Below are positions 1 to 19,279 of a stretch of 64,000 nucleotides of DNA, piece after piece; the first letter of the stretch is position 1, and every line of letters starts with the position of its first letter. Made by a program: the position numbers and the translations under genes. Below the pieces are notes generated by a model that worked only from the letters and a program-made list of their open reading frames with translations, had not been told where the DNA came from and ran no database searches. Source of the stretch: Rotaria macrura (lineage: Eukaryota; Rotifera; Eurotatoria; Philodinida; Philodinidae). The DNA lies in contig OENT01000036.1 in NCBI GenBank assembly GCA_900239685.1, forward strand, positions 231,677 to 295,676, written 5' to 3'.

Positions 1-794
1 AATGTAATCAAATTAAGAATTCTTTTTCTCTGTAAGCTTTTAAAGATATGCATTACTCTGATCTCACACTAATTGGTGTATGTATGTGTATTATTATAGA
101 TGTTAAAAGCTTCACAGAACATGCGAATATGGATCCCCTCTGTTTATCATATTGTATTTGAAATAGTCACAATGAAAGATCTAAATTTTTCGTAGAGGGT
201 CGGAAAGCGATGAGACCCCTCCGGTTACACCACTATGACAACTGATCAGAGCTCATATCCTCTTGATTCATCGGGGAGACCGGATCATTATCACGTCTAC
301 CACTCAAATTAAAACTATCGAAAGCATAAAGTCATAAGTGTTAAACAGAATTGTTGTCCTGTTTAATTTTCATTTTAATGCTCGTATGATAGGAAAACAT
401 TAAATGAAATACATACCAAGATATTTTGCAATACTAACTAATGTTTTAACTGCTTTCATTATAGTCTTCTTTTAGCCGTGATGGAAGCAAAGGTTTTCCT
501 AGTAACGTTAAACTCATGAAATCGTATATACGATTCGTAGAGATCTTTCTTGCGGCTCCTTTTTTCAACGAGATTTTCGATCAACATGGACTGTATCATG
601 TAGTCATCTTCATTTTCATGGTGTTTATTGCGATTAGAAGATATTTAAACATCAGTTTTATGTTGGAATGGTCAAAAAACAAACATCATTTTACCCTATT
701 ACTGAAATTTATTCATGTTTTTCCGTTTTGCTATAATATGAACACGAAAAAAGAATTATCTAGCAGAAATAACATCCACACACGCACACGTTTT
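1..794. other. Gene-free flank at the left edge
   Basis: No recognisable coding exon on either strand. The open frame at 516-806 (+) has no family resemblance and lies next to the 3' end of the TEX10-like gene. A GC-richer patch at about 196-300 stands out from the AT-rich surroundings but has no identity that I can support. Confidence 0.5.
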
Positions 795-3700
795 CTAATC
801 CAGTAATGATATACATCTAGCACGAAGTTCTTGGTCGTTGCCAGTCAATGTTAAACATTCTTTGAGTAATCGTTTCAATGCTGGTGATGTTCGTAAACGT
901 GTTAAAATGAATTGATGCATTTGTTGATTAGAATTATGATTACTATGTTGAATAGTTTGTATAAGATGAACACCGAGACGACTTTGTACGATGGCATCAG
1001 GAAATATTTCATTATCAATTGAAATTAATGAATAAATAGTTGTCCATTCAAACCATTTCAATTGTTTCATTCTATTTGTTGCCTAGACATGAGAGAAGAA
1101 CAATACAAAGATAGAACGTTTGATAAAAGTATGTTCAATACATACAAAAGCTGTTTCGATTCGTATCCACAATGCTTCAATAATATCATCGCGGTGAGTT
1201 TTTAAAGATTGTAAATGATTTACAATAATCTCTGCATATTTAAATGTTCTATGAGCATCAATATCGTTTAATTTTTCAGTTACATAGCCATCGATTTTGA
1301 ATGAAGGAAACAAAAGACGAAAAATGAATAATGAAAAATCATTTGTTGTACATAGATTTTCACCATGACGATCGTATTGTCGTAGTAAAATTCCTAATAG
1401 AAGATGTATACTTTCAGGTTCTAACCAATGCCATTGAATATATTGTTGTAAACTTAATAAGAATGAATTATTCAATGGTTGTTTACCATTAATACCATAG
1501 AGCCAAGTAATTAGTAGACGTTGTTCAATGCCAGTGCTAGTTTTCAATATTGCTAAACAGGTTTAAACATAATGAATTAAGAATTAAACAACATCATAGA
1601 ATTGTCGCTGTTTCCTTCTCTTACCAAAATAATCAATGCAAATATTATTGAGTAATATTGAAAATGGATCAAGTTCAAATGAAAATATCTGCGTCATTCG
1701 TTCAAGAATTTCTTTTCTTTGGTTTTTATTAAAATCTGTTTCCGATGAACGTAATACTTGAAATACAAACCATGCCATATCATCAACTGGTAATGAAGCA
1801 ATTATTCTAGACAAAAGAAAAATAATATAGATAATCCTAAGTATTCCTATTTTCAATCATGTATTCTCATCGTCGATTTCTTCACGTATTTCTCATACAT
1901 ATGGCATCTCTACAATCTACAATATAATTCTCGAGAAATACGACTTAGTCACTTTTCATAGTTACCAAAAGAAAAACCGAGACGAAAATTCGATGACTAT
2001 TTTAATTTAGAAATTAAAGAATATGTTATACTATCTGAACTTTCTGTTTTGTACTGAATCATCATACTCAGTTTTTACAAGAGGAAATGGTAACATTATC
2101 CATTCGTATCTATGTCCATCCTACTCAGATCACCTTGAAAATACAGTATCCATTGTGAAAACGTTTCGTAAATGAATCTCTCAATGAAAGGCATGAACTC
2201 GTTATATCTAAAATGCTCTGAAATTCAATAGGATATGCCTCCACGGAAAAACGAAACCCTTGAAATGTTGTTCAATCATTAAATTTACTGTGAATCAAGT
2301 TTTGCAATTTTCAATGTGATACTATCACAAAGAATACGAAAGGCTATTGAATTTGTATGGAGGTCATTGATTGATCTTTGTATATATTTCGAAATGCCAT
2401 CAATACATTGCCGGATGATTTCTATAAATAGAAAAGCAAACGAATATAAAGTTCAAATTTGATTGAATTCGTTGTTTTTATTTTTATCGTTTACTGTCAT
2501 CTCGAAATGAACGAATACATTTTTCAATATATTCTAATGTATCTTTTGTTTCATGAACATTTAAATTTTCATTATTGTTAAGTAAATCGAACATATAGTT
2601 GAGTAATGGTTGCATTTGATCTGGTTTCAATTGAAATGATGATTGATTTAAATTTTTAATCATTTTTTCTTGTATACGAGGAAATTTTGTTGATAATAAA
2701 TCAATAATATGTATGTTCAAACGTCTTACTGTGAGATTTTTTTGTTGAACTTGTTTCGATGATAAAATATCTGAACCTTGATGTTCATCGAATGGAAAAT
2801 TCTGTAGTAAATGTTTGTGTATGGATGACGAATGTTGAGCAATAATGGAATGAAGTTCTGTATAATGTTGACTTGATAATATGGAATTCATTAAACGATG
2901 AAATATTCGTGTGCAACACCATAGACACGATAGAGCATCACGATGATGATAACGATCGCCTAGATGTATGCGCATTTCAGACCAAAATTGAAGAAGAACT
3001 TTTAGAAGAAGATCGATGACACGAGATAGTATTTGAGAATCGGAACGAATTTGAAATGCTTGATCCCTTCAAAAACAAAACATATAATTCTAATGATAAA
3101 TCTATTCAGATAGAATATTTAAAATAAAAACAAAGTCTTCTTTTTCATACGTAAGGAAAGGTGTTCGAGTGTCTTGATTTATTTTCAATAAAAGAAATAA
3201 ACATTTGATATTGATCATTCCTATCTTGAGTAATGTAAAAATAACTCGCAGATTGAAACATACAATATCTCTGCTCTGATCAGTAGAAATCAATGAATCG
3301 GATCGAATTTTTAATTTCGGCTATTGACAAGTATTAGGGATTTTCATAAAGAAATCTAGTATTCAACGATAAAATATCGCATTGATTGCCAAGCTTATAT
3401 CAATGACATAATGTGTAGCATTGATAGCTAGTTACTTTAAAAATATTGCCGAGTGATTCTCACTTCAATAGCTATTTATTAATAAAATTAGACTTACACA
3501 AGTCGAAAAGGTTTTGATTTTGTATTACGTAATAAATCAAATAAATTTTTTTCTTGTTGTTCATCATGATTGATGTCTTTATTAGTTGGTTGTTCGTTAC
3601 TGTATTTGTCAAATACAATATTTACTAATTGTGCAATACAATCGAGTAGTCTAGCATTACCACTGTTATTGCCAATTGTTGTTGCATCGATAGTTATAAT

Positions 3701-4369
3701 AAATTGTCTTTCCGAGCGACTTGTTTTCATTAATTGTTGTAGTAAACTTTCAAGAATCGATAATGCATAATTAGTTAATAATGCCGATGAATATGTTTGA
3801 TGAAGAAGTAATTCAAGTACTGGTACTGATCGTTCACGAATATCATCGTTCAAATGAGTCATCAATGAAATTAAACGTTGACATATGAGTGCCATCAATG
3901 GATCATAATTTTCAGGAGATTGAACATGTGAAAATATAATTTTTAAACATTGAAATGCTGATCGATAATGACTAACACTTTCCAATGAAAGATACGATGT
4001 GCAAGTATCAAGAAGTGATTGAAGTAATGGTAACCATGAATCTGTATCATCAGTTTGTAACCGTGTTTTCAATGTATCGAGTACGGCTAACTTTTGTGCC
4101 GATGTACCTTTACGTAATCGAAGTAGAATATCATTGATACGTTCCGGGCCAGTATCTTGTCGAATTTGTTCACGTATAAGTATCGATTTTGATTGAAATT
4201 CTAATTTCGTTTCATTAAGACCTTTGGGACGAAGTTTGCCAGCTTTTAATTTTACTTTTTGAAAATCTTTTTGTTGTTTCTTCTTTTTCGATAAACCTTT
4301 TTTAAATGGTACTTTGTCATGAGCTTTTTTATTAAGACCTTCATAAGTTTGATGCTTTTTTTTACCCAT
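795..4369 (-). CDS. TEX10: TEX10/IPI1-like ribosome-biogenesis protein
   Basis: Likely homologue of TEX10 (yeast Ipi1), a nucleolar HEAT-repeat scaffold of the Rix1/PELP1-TEX10-WDR18 complex that acts in maturation of the 60S ribosomal subunit. The first exon (about 3499-4369) starts MGKKKHQTYEGL and has a Lys-rich N-terminus with the family signature KDFQKVKLKAGK, followed by residues like the family's T-x-F-x-S-K-x-I block and then helical repeats. Further minus-strand exons lie at about 2490-3065, 1584-1805, 1090-1547 and 795-1075. All are helix-rich, Leu-rich and of similar style, and the last ends at a TAG. The exon joins are approximate, and the stretch 1860-2480 appears to be an intron. 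The start is the first Met, just downstream of an AG (AACTAAG). It is head-to-head with the selenoprotein O gene, 450 bp away, so the two may share a promoter. I am sure of the N-terminal family match and less sure that every C-terminal exon belongs to one transcript. Confidence 0.72.
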
Positions 4370-4818
4370 AGTTTCTTAGTTGAAGTTAATGTTTTTATTT
4401 TAGAATACTTAAATCGAATTTAAACTGAATGGATAAATGATTTGGTAATGGATATTCAATGTAGTTGGTTTATCCAATAGAAATAACCTTAACCTATATC
4501 GTTCGGTTCTCATGCTATTGATGGATTGTTCGACGAATAGAAAAACACACGTGGCTATTTGTAGACTGCTTTTCATCAGAATAACGTGATTGATTACGTA
4601 CTCGCAGTCTGTACAATATCCATTTTATGTTTTTGTTATGAAAATTTATCTTTAAAAAGTCATTGTTTTTAATGAATGTTCAAGAAACGAACGTATTGCT
4701 TACTATTTCATAGTAGAAAAACGATTTTGTAAGTGCTAGATGAACAAAAACAATTTGTTTTGACATTAGTTTTAGTCATTTATTGAATATCTACTCGAAG
4801 AAAATATCAACACAAACT
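4370..4818. promoter_or_regulatory. Divergent intergenic spacer (TEX10-like / SELENOO)
   Basis: A 449 bp spacer between two divergently oriented starts. It should contain both promoters. I see no clear TATA box or named factor site, so this rests on gene orientation alone. Confidence 0.4.
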
Positions 4819-11172
<6,354 letters not shown>

Positions 11173-11214
11173 ACGCCAATGATAAATCAATCGTTGGCTA
11201 TCTTATCTTAACAT

Positions 11215-11309
11215 ACACACATACATATTGATTTTTTAATGATGATTGAAATGTCAAGAATCATATTTCGATTACCATTTCAATTGGAATGTATCAATAG
11301 AATGTGTGT
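11215..11309 (+). promoter_or_regulatory. SECIS element of SELENOO (candidate)
   Basis: A 3'UTR stem-loop 43 nt after the stop. The basal stem pairs ACACACAT (11215-11222) with ATGTGTGT (11302-11309) and TATTGAT (11226-11232) with ATCAATA (11293-11299). An internal loop precedes the SECIS quartet, UGAU (11240-11243) facing GGAA (11286-11289), which gives the tandem G-A pairs. Helix II pairs GATTGAAATG (11244-11253) with CATTTCAATT (11276-11285). The conserved unpaired AA is at 11256-11257, 12 nt after the quartet. A short AATC/GATT mini-helix above it suggests a form-2 SECIS. Spacing and sequence match the eukaryotic consensus closely. The fold was done by eye. Confidence 0.88.
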
Positions 11310-11355
11310 ATTTCTATTCTAGCATGGTCGTTGTTGTATAATCCATTATTTTTCA

Positions 11356-11361
11356 AATAAA
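11356..11361 (+). terminator. Poly(A) signal of SELENOO
   Basis: A canonical AATAAA about 185 nt after the SELENOO stop codon and downstream of the SECIS stem. It is positioned to end a 3'UTR that contains the SECIS. Confidence 0.55.
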
Positions 11362-11706
11362 ATCTTTCAGTTAATTTTCAATGATAAAATTGTCCAGTTT
11401 CATTTGATTATGTTCAATATATACTTTTTTAAATCAAGATTTTCTTTTTTTCTTCACAAAATAAACTCGTTTTGTACAGAGTATACATGTGACCTACGCA
11501 TATAAATTCGAAAGATCCAAAAAAAAAACATTATGAAAAAGGGACAGTGGAATGAATGGTTTTTGGTCACATAAATAAATCTCACCAGGAGTAGAGGACA
11601 CCAACAAAGAAAAGCATTTTTGTAACAACAATACAAAGTCAAACAAATGTGTCACCGGTATATGAAGCCAATCTATGTGAATTGTTTTATTTTATTTCTT
11701 CGTCGT

Positions 11707-14188
11707 TTACAAATCTGATCTTGGATTAACATAAATCTGTGGTACTGATGGTAATTTATGCTCTTCCTCTGTCTTCTTATCATTTTTCAATGAAATATTA
11801 TCATCTTCAGTTGTTTCAGCAAGAAAATCACTAAATGTAACAACAGGACCTCCGTTACCCGGTGTTTGAACTGGTGCAAACGGTGATACAACTAAATCAT
11901 GCGGCGTTCTTGGTATTGTTCGAATCGAATCGGCTGATATTGAATATGCTCGTTTCGGTGCTGCTTGCAATGAATCAGTAGCTAATGAACTACGTTGATC
12001 TCGTTTATACTGAGATGATTGTTGTTGACTATATTTATTTGATTTATCTGGATATAAATATCGACATAAGCAACATTGTAAACCACAACAGCAAAATCGT
12101 CGAAATATAACTTCGCGAAATGCGCGTCGTATAGCACGATTTGAAAAAGCATATACAAATGGATTTAACTGTAAATATAAATGGAAAGACACAAAACTCA
12201 ATAGCATGCTTGTTTCTTGTTTTTATTAACTACTCACTGCTGAATTACAATAACCGAGCCAAAATGTTATTTTAAACCATGTATTTTCAGTATTTTCAGC
12301 TGTAATTACACCATGATGTTTAAGCATTGACATGAGAGGTAACGTAACAAAAAATGGTAACCAACATATAAGTAATGCGCCTAGGATAAGGCCAAGTGTG
12401 CGAAAAGCCTTTTTTTCACGTTTAAGATTATGTAATTTACGTTTTATAATTAATAATTCATCATTTCGAGACATTTGTCCACCATGATGATGAAAACTTG
12501 GAAAATGTGATGCATGTGTTTGAGAATTTTTTCTAATTGTTGACGATAAACGTTTACACAGTGAACGACGTGCATTAGTAATATAATGTGCTAGTGATGA
12601 ACCTGAATATGATATATTATCATCATGATTATTAGTCTAAATAAATTTAAAAATAAGTGGTTAATGAAATAATTGCAACTTAGGAAAAAGTCTCTTTATT
12701 CTAGTGATCCGTTTTCTTCTTTTTCTGTCTTAGGAAATTAACTTAATTACGATTCAATGATATAAAAAATTAAAATTTTCCTCTACGATTTAGACTTGAA
12801 TGATAATATAATCGAATTTATTTTTAGTTCAAAAGTGATTAGTTTTTAATTCTAGCTTGTTTGTCAAGAAAATATTTTTAATTTTCTTACATGCCTCTAT
12901 ACTGTTTCTTTCTCCATCTGCAAGCTTACGGAATTAAGCACTTGTTTACCAATAATTACAATGTTTTTATTTTTCGAAAGACTCTTAATGCATTACTTTC
13001 TTACAAAACTGAAATTACGATTACGCTAATTGCATTTTCATGAATTCCTTAAGATGCTTTACTACTTATTTAAAATTTTATAAAATCCATACTATAGCAT
13101 CCGAGTAATCCTTTTGGTATTGCGTGGCATCTTGTAAATTTGAGGCATGATCCAGATTACATTCATTGTCAGAACCAACAGCATTATTTAAAAGTGTCGT
13201 TGTTACATCAGTTTTATTAACATCAACTAAAGTCGACGAGATTCGTTTCTCGCGTAACGAACGGTTATCATTAGTTGATTTTTCAATTGAGTTTCCATTT
13301 GTTTGACTTTGTTTTCGACGTAAATGTTCCGATGCTATTTGATAATCGATTTGATATAGACGACGTTTTTCGTTTTCTAATTTTTCTCCTTGTTTTTTTG
13401 CTTCTTGATAAACTCGTGAATAGAGTATAAGAAGAATAATAACAGGTATATAAAATGATATCATTGATGAAAAAATCGTGTAAAACGTATTTTTATTAAC
13501 TTTACATGTTTCAAAGTGTTCCTGTGTTATATTTAAATCATTCGATTGTTTTTCACGATCTGTCAAACCAAATAAAGGCACAACAGATGTTAATATCGAT
13601 ACAGTCCAAACAATAAATACTAAATAAATTGTTCGTCGTGTCGTCATCGTACTACTATAATTTAGTGGTCGTGTAACACCAATATAACGATCAATCGAGA
13701 CAGCCATTAGAGCTATAATTGATGCTGTACAACAGATTACGTCAAGTGCTAGCCATGCTGAACAAAAGCTCTGTCCAAATATCCATCGATCGTTCAGTAA
13801 TTCAAGAACAGATGAAAATGGTAAAACAGATAGACCTACGAAAACATCTCGATGTACATTTTAGGGATAAAAATGAATATATTATCTTACCAAGTAAAAG
13901 ATCAGCAATAGCCATATTAGCAATAAGATAAAAGGACGGTGCGTGAAGACGTTTGTCTAAATAAAGCGCTAGTAATACGAGTGTATTGCCACCTACAGTA
14001 GTTAATATAAGTATGACAAAACCAATACATGCCGTGAGAGATATTTCTGTATTTGCCAAAGAAATACTATCAGTAAACATTTTCGATGATTCTATGAGAG
14101 TACGTGAATTCTTTGTTGTACTAATCGTTCGTGTAACATTATAGGTAAGAATAACTGGAGGAAGATTATTTAAAAAAGCGTTCGACAT
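11707..14188 (-). CDS. Alpha-1-adrenergic-like biogenic amine GPCR
   Basis: A complete class A receptor in four exons: 13891-14188, 13093-13835, 12238-12636 and 11707-12168. Phases agree and the product is 633 aa. An N-glycosylation site (NVT) precedes TM1 (GNTLVLLALYLDKRLHAPS). TM2 has NMAIADLLLG. TM3 has the amine-binding Asp131 in LALDVICCTASI, the disulphide Cys124 and DRY 148-150 (SIDRYIGV). TM5 is FSSMISFYIPV with a Ser pair. TM6 is KAFRTLGLILGALLICWLPFF. TM7 has WLGYCNSALNPFVYAF. The long third loop is Ser/Asn/His-rich, and Cys-rich palmitoylation-type residues follow TM7. DV-CCTASI, DRYIGV, FSS-SFYIP and the KA-TLG-CWLPFF block point to the alpha-1-adrenergic group more than to dopamine or 5-HT receptors. 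Noradrenaline or octopamine as ligand is inference. It converges on SELENOO. Confidence 0.9.
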
Positions 14189-15289
14189 TACTACATGATT
14201 GACTTTTCGATCATCAATGATATTTCATTGTATCCATGACCGTTGACTGATAATGAAACATATTATCTAGAGAGAACAATGTTCTTGTATTGCTTCTTGT
14301 TTTTAGTACTCGTATAAAAAATTACCGATGGCATCAGAAAAGAAAAAGAACGACCGAGGAAAAAGAGGAAAAAGAAGAAAATGTGTGTTTTAATTTGTGT
14401 TTTAATATCATCTACGTTTTGAAGAAGTCTGTTTTTCGTAACGTTCATGTTTAAGAGAATGTGTAACCTGCTAGAATTTTTTTTGCTGACAATCAACATA
14501 GATATATGAATTATATCTTCTACTTTAATTTTCTCTGTTTTTCTTTCTTTCTTCATGTTCTTTCTGTCATCACAATGATCGATGCATCAAAAAATAAATA
14601 GACATTTTTCTGCTCCTTAGAAGGATTATTACTTTCTGTTTCTTCTTCTCTATCAAACTAATTCATATCTTGCAAACTTATGTATAGAGTATTACTGTAG
14701 ATAAGTAGATATGACCCACAGTAGAAATAAAATATTAGCATCTTCGATGGGGAGAACCTATATGAAGATATGGGGTATTCAAGCGAAAAGAGGCCAAAAA
14801 AAAACCAAATGACACTTCTGTCATCATCGTTGATAGCAATTAGAAAGGTCTACTACTGCTATGTCGGTTCAAGATTTTTTTTTCCTATTTACTGTTTTCG
14901 CTTCGATTTACACTCTGTAGTCTTCATTTTATTCAAGTTAATTATTCGCATGGGTAAACAGTGATTAACACAAATCGAAATGAAAAGAGTAATACCTACA
15001 AATGAAGTTTTTCTGTTTGGAAGACAGCAACTTTTATTCAGTTATACTCGATGAATGTAGATTTAAAAAAATCTAAACGTTTATTATTTCTTTTATGTTT
15101 TGTGTTGTTGTACACAATGTCAGCATATATTGAAGACTAATATCGGATTAGAGAAAAAGAAATTTCTGAATAACATACTTATTTTAATTCGATTGATGTC
15201 ATCTATCTCTGAATACTTCTTTTTGCATCGAATGATGAATTAAACTATTGAAACTTGAAGTAATCTCAAATTAATAATAAAAAAAGCGA

Positions 15290-15310
15290 GAAAAGAAAAG
15301 AAAAGAAAAG
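15290..15310 (+). repeat. (GAAAA)n microsatellite
   Basis: About four tandem copies of a GAAAA-type unit within purine-rich DNA upstream of the receptor gene. Confidence 0.85.
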
Positions 15311-16498
15311 GAATCGTAACATTTTGTTGATTCTATCGAATAAATTGACACGAAGATGCGCTCAAATTGAATTCAGTTGTCTTTATAACGAACATATTCT
15401 TAGAGTCGGCAAAATGAAAATAACAGTAGTAATGTTCGAGGTGAATAAAAAGAGTTATATGATTGACATTAACAACTAGTGAAAGATGAGTGAATATGAA
15501 AAAATAATGAAGGAACAAAGTAAAAAAAACACACAAAAGCATCGTATGATCAGAAGAAGAGAGTAAGACCCGATCGAATGAATCGATAATGATAGACACG
15601 AACACATAAGATCGTAAAACGATAAAACTGGTTACAGTGGAAATACGCCCTTTTGTAGGTTTTCTTTTACCTTTTCTGATCGTGGATATATCATTCTTTC
15701 TAGAAATCGGTCATATATTTCATAAGAACATAAGAATACAAAAAAGAAAGAAAACAAGACGATAAAAGAAAAGAAAACCTCAGATAGATACCATTCTACT
15801 TCATCGTGTCATAGAAATATACATTAACACACACGAAAAGTGATACTATACTGAAGTACTCGACAACTATCTGTTATTGCTTCTGTCTGAATCGTAACTG
15901 AGCTCTTCTTTATTTCTAACGATCAGCTCACATTACTAGTCTCATTTATATTTATTAGAAGAATGAAACTAAATATCGATATTTTTTATCATCGTAAAAC
16001 AAAATTTCACTCTGCGCTTTCTTTTTTATTCCTAATGCCACGACTGTAGAGAAGATCAATAAACTACCTCCAATATGAAATAGAACACAAAAAAAAACAA
16101 TTACTTGTCTCGAAAGTCAACTGAAAACTTCACCGAAGGAGAAAGAGCAATAAATTTCCTTTTTTTTTATCAATTTAATTGACTGACGCGGGGAATTTTT
16201 CATATTAAAACAAAACCTGTCTTCTTCTTCAAATAGATCTATGATCGTACATATTACTGAAGTTCTAATGTAGTGATTTCTTGCCGTGTACTTATCCTTT
16301 TACTTAATCGATATATGCACGTCATGCATACACATATATTTACATGCGCAATTGATTGCACCTTACTGCTTATATCTCATAGACGAATATTTTGTTAGGC
16401 ACTGATAAAATACAAAACACAAACAACACACCCTCGCTAACAATAACGTTACATCAGTATCACTCACGTGTGACTAAAGCATGAATGCAATAGAATAA

Positions 16499-16512
16499 TA
16501 TATATATATATA
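16499..16512. repeat. Short (TA)n microsatellite
   Basis: About seven TA units in the gene-free stretch. Confidence 0.85.
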
Positions 16513-17293
16513 AATGTATAGTAACGTTCACTTCTTCTTTTCTGATTTCATGATTCATGTATGCTGAACATAGTTTCCACGACATTTATCAGATGATAAT
16601 ATAACATGGATTAGCCAATGACATGAATATTCAGATCTCAGTGACATGGGAATTTATATAAAAGTTATTTAATATATTCGTTTCATTTACCAATATGCTT
16701 CATGTAAAATACGAAAATTCAATGGACTTAACAACTTCTTCTGCAGGATAAAAACGATAATAGCGTTGTAAAACTAGTCTATTGAATGACATGTATTATG
16801 ACTATCGATATAAACATTGATCTTTTCCTACTTCGATTCTATACACTAAACAATAAACAAGCATCACGTTGACCTTTCAGGAGTTCATTTTCATGCTAAA
16901 TGTAAATGAATATATCAAAAAACAAAAAAAACAGGACTACAGTCCTTTCTAGTTGTCATCAAATATATACAATTGATAGAAAAGAAGATAAAGAAAAAGG
17001 AAGCAATCTGCTTCATCAATTGTTCCATTGATTTTCTCAAGAATAGATCATCATTTAGATAAAAAAATACATATAAATTAATCCAATATTTGCTCATACG
17101 CACGATTATAATCTTAATCTTAAACAGTCTCATCGACGATACATTGCATAGTATGGTTGAGTAAAAATAACAATTATCCATTTGCCAATCATTTATTGGC
17201 GCATGATATAACAGAACCGATACTTATCAGTGAGTGGAAATCAACCGAGCGTATTCTATAAATCAGACACGTAGCGACCAATAACCGAGAAAT

Positions 17294-17338
<45 letters not shown>
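17294..17338. repeat. (CA)n(TA)n microsatellite
   Basis: A few CA units (17294-17301) pass into about 18 perfect TA units (17302-17338). It makes an artefactual Ile-Tyr frame on the minus strand. Confidence 0.95.
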
Positions 17339-17340
<2 letters not shown>

Positions 17341-17609
17341 TATTACTACCAGTTGTAATCAATGAATGATGTTGATTATGCTGACAACAGAATAGTACAA
17401 TATAGAGTACAAATACATACATATTTTTCTTCATATCTCATATGAAGATAAAGCAAGAAAATTTGTCGTATGCATATCATTCGAAAAAAAAAAGTTTTTA
17501 GGTATAAAACTAAAAATAACTGTTCTTTTATATTCATCATTAAACGAGAAGAAGAGGACGTGTCATGTCTAAGTATTAAAAAATTTTAAAAAAGCCATAT
17601 ATATACACG

Positions 17610-17631
17610 TATATATATATATATATATATA
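17610..17631. repeat. (TA)n microsatellite
   Basis: About 11 TA units, 270 bp after the longer TA tract. Confidence 0.9.
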
Positions 17632-19249
17632 AGTGAAATTACGACTGATTACTCGAGGCTGAGCGGCTACGCATGTATCATTATCATCATGGTTTTGTTA
17701 TGAGAGATAGCAGAGAACTAAGATGAGAATGATGAAAAACAATCAGATGTATTATTGTATCGGTAATAGCAAAAGAGCTTAGTTCGTTGCAAGATAAAAG
17801 ATAAAGTCTCTATGGACAGAAAATGGTAAAAGTAAGAAAAACCAGGAAAAAGAATCCTATCAAAGCATCAATTCCAATAGATAATATACTATCTCCTCTT
17901 TTTCTTTTCCTTTTAAATATTATTTTCTTAGATTTTTTTATGTGGTACAATCTGGATCTATATACCGTGGTAGCTATGTGTTAAGCTTGTGCATCTCTTA
18001 TGCTGTACTGATAGATACTTAGTAAAAAAAAATGGCACAAGCCTTCAATTGTATCTAGTTATAATAAACACGAAAAAATTCATAAACTGAATGAACTTAC
18101 ACTTATCTTGATGATGCCATTTTACTTGAAGGCAAACGAATTTTTGTTCATATTATATTTCAATAAAAAAAACTTACCTTATTCGATTGTAATATTGAGC
18201 TCTAAAATGTTCTAAAACGAATAATAAAAAAATATGTATCTTATCGAGCTTAACTTTGTTCAATGTTTCATAAAAAAAAGACCCTGAACGACAACTATAT
18301 GAAAGATTGGAGAATATTGCAATACTTTCCTCCGTTTAAATATCACACAAGAAAATCACAATTATTTAACTTCGCGTGGCATGTATGCATTGCGTGATTA
18401 ATTTAACTATTTACTTTGATATAATTTGTAAAATAAAAATCTAAGAAGATTTCATACGTCGGAATAGATTTCTATTGGCAGATGATGAGGTACCAAAAGA
18501 ATCTATCATAAAAGTAATCAGTTCGAAATGTTAACCTTTTTGCGTATTTGAATTTATGATGACGAACTTGAATAGTTAATTGTGAAAAATCAAAGAGTAC
18601 ACAAAAAGTCAAGTACAAATCGTACAAAAATAGTTCTTATTATTTTTGTTGTTATCCTTTTCAATGCTGCTTATAAATATCATGGGGGTGCAACATCGTT
18701 CTCAATTAAGAAAAGATATTTTCTTTCTGTTTCGATTACATAAGTAATTGCACCGAGACATGATTACGTATGTCAATGTTCCCAGATTATTTGTGCGTGT
18801 CGATAAAATCTTTTCGAAATTTGACAATTGATGGAATAATCCAACAGATAATTTACCAGTACGAGCAGTTGCTTTTATTTATGCTCATATCATTGATTGT
18901 ATCTGCTCCACAAACTTTTAGACTACTGAAAAAGGAAACTATTGAAAATAATTGGTTCTAAAAATGTAATTTCTCGGAGATGGCCGTAATTATTGATTCA
19001 TAAGAAAAAATAAAGTCTAAGTAAATTGAATAGGACATGTCAGATATGATGAAGATTTCTTTCATATTGATGTCAATAAATCGATTTCTAATACTACGTA
19101 GAGAAAAATATAGATGGCTAGTTGCAACCAACGATAAGCATTATATGTGACGCACTAAAGATTGTTGATATTTCTTCGCTTTGTTTGAAGATTAATTGAA
19201 GTTTTCGGTAGACTGATGCTCATACTTTGCGTATATCTGTATGATCTAT

Positions 19250-19279
19250 TTATTATTATTATCATTATTATTATTATAG
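19250..19279. repeat. (TTA)n microsatellite
   Basis: A run of TTA/ATT units with one ATC interruption in the gene-free stretch. Confidence 0.85.

Noticed and set aside
17189-17434. Ile-Tyr repeat protein
   Set aside because: Artefact of a TA microsatellite.
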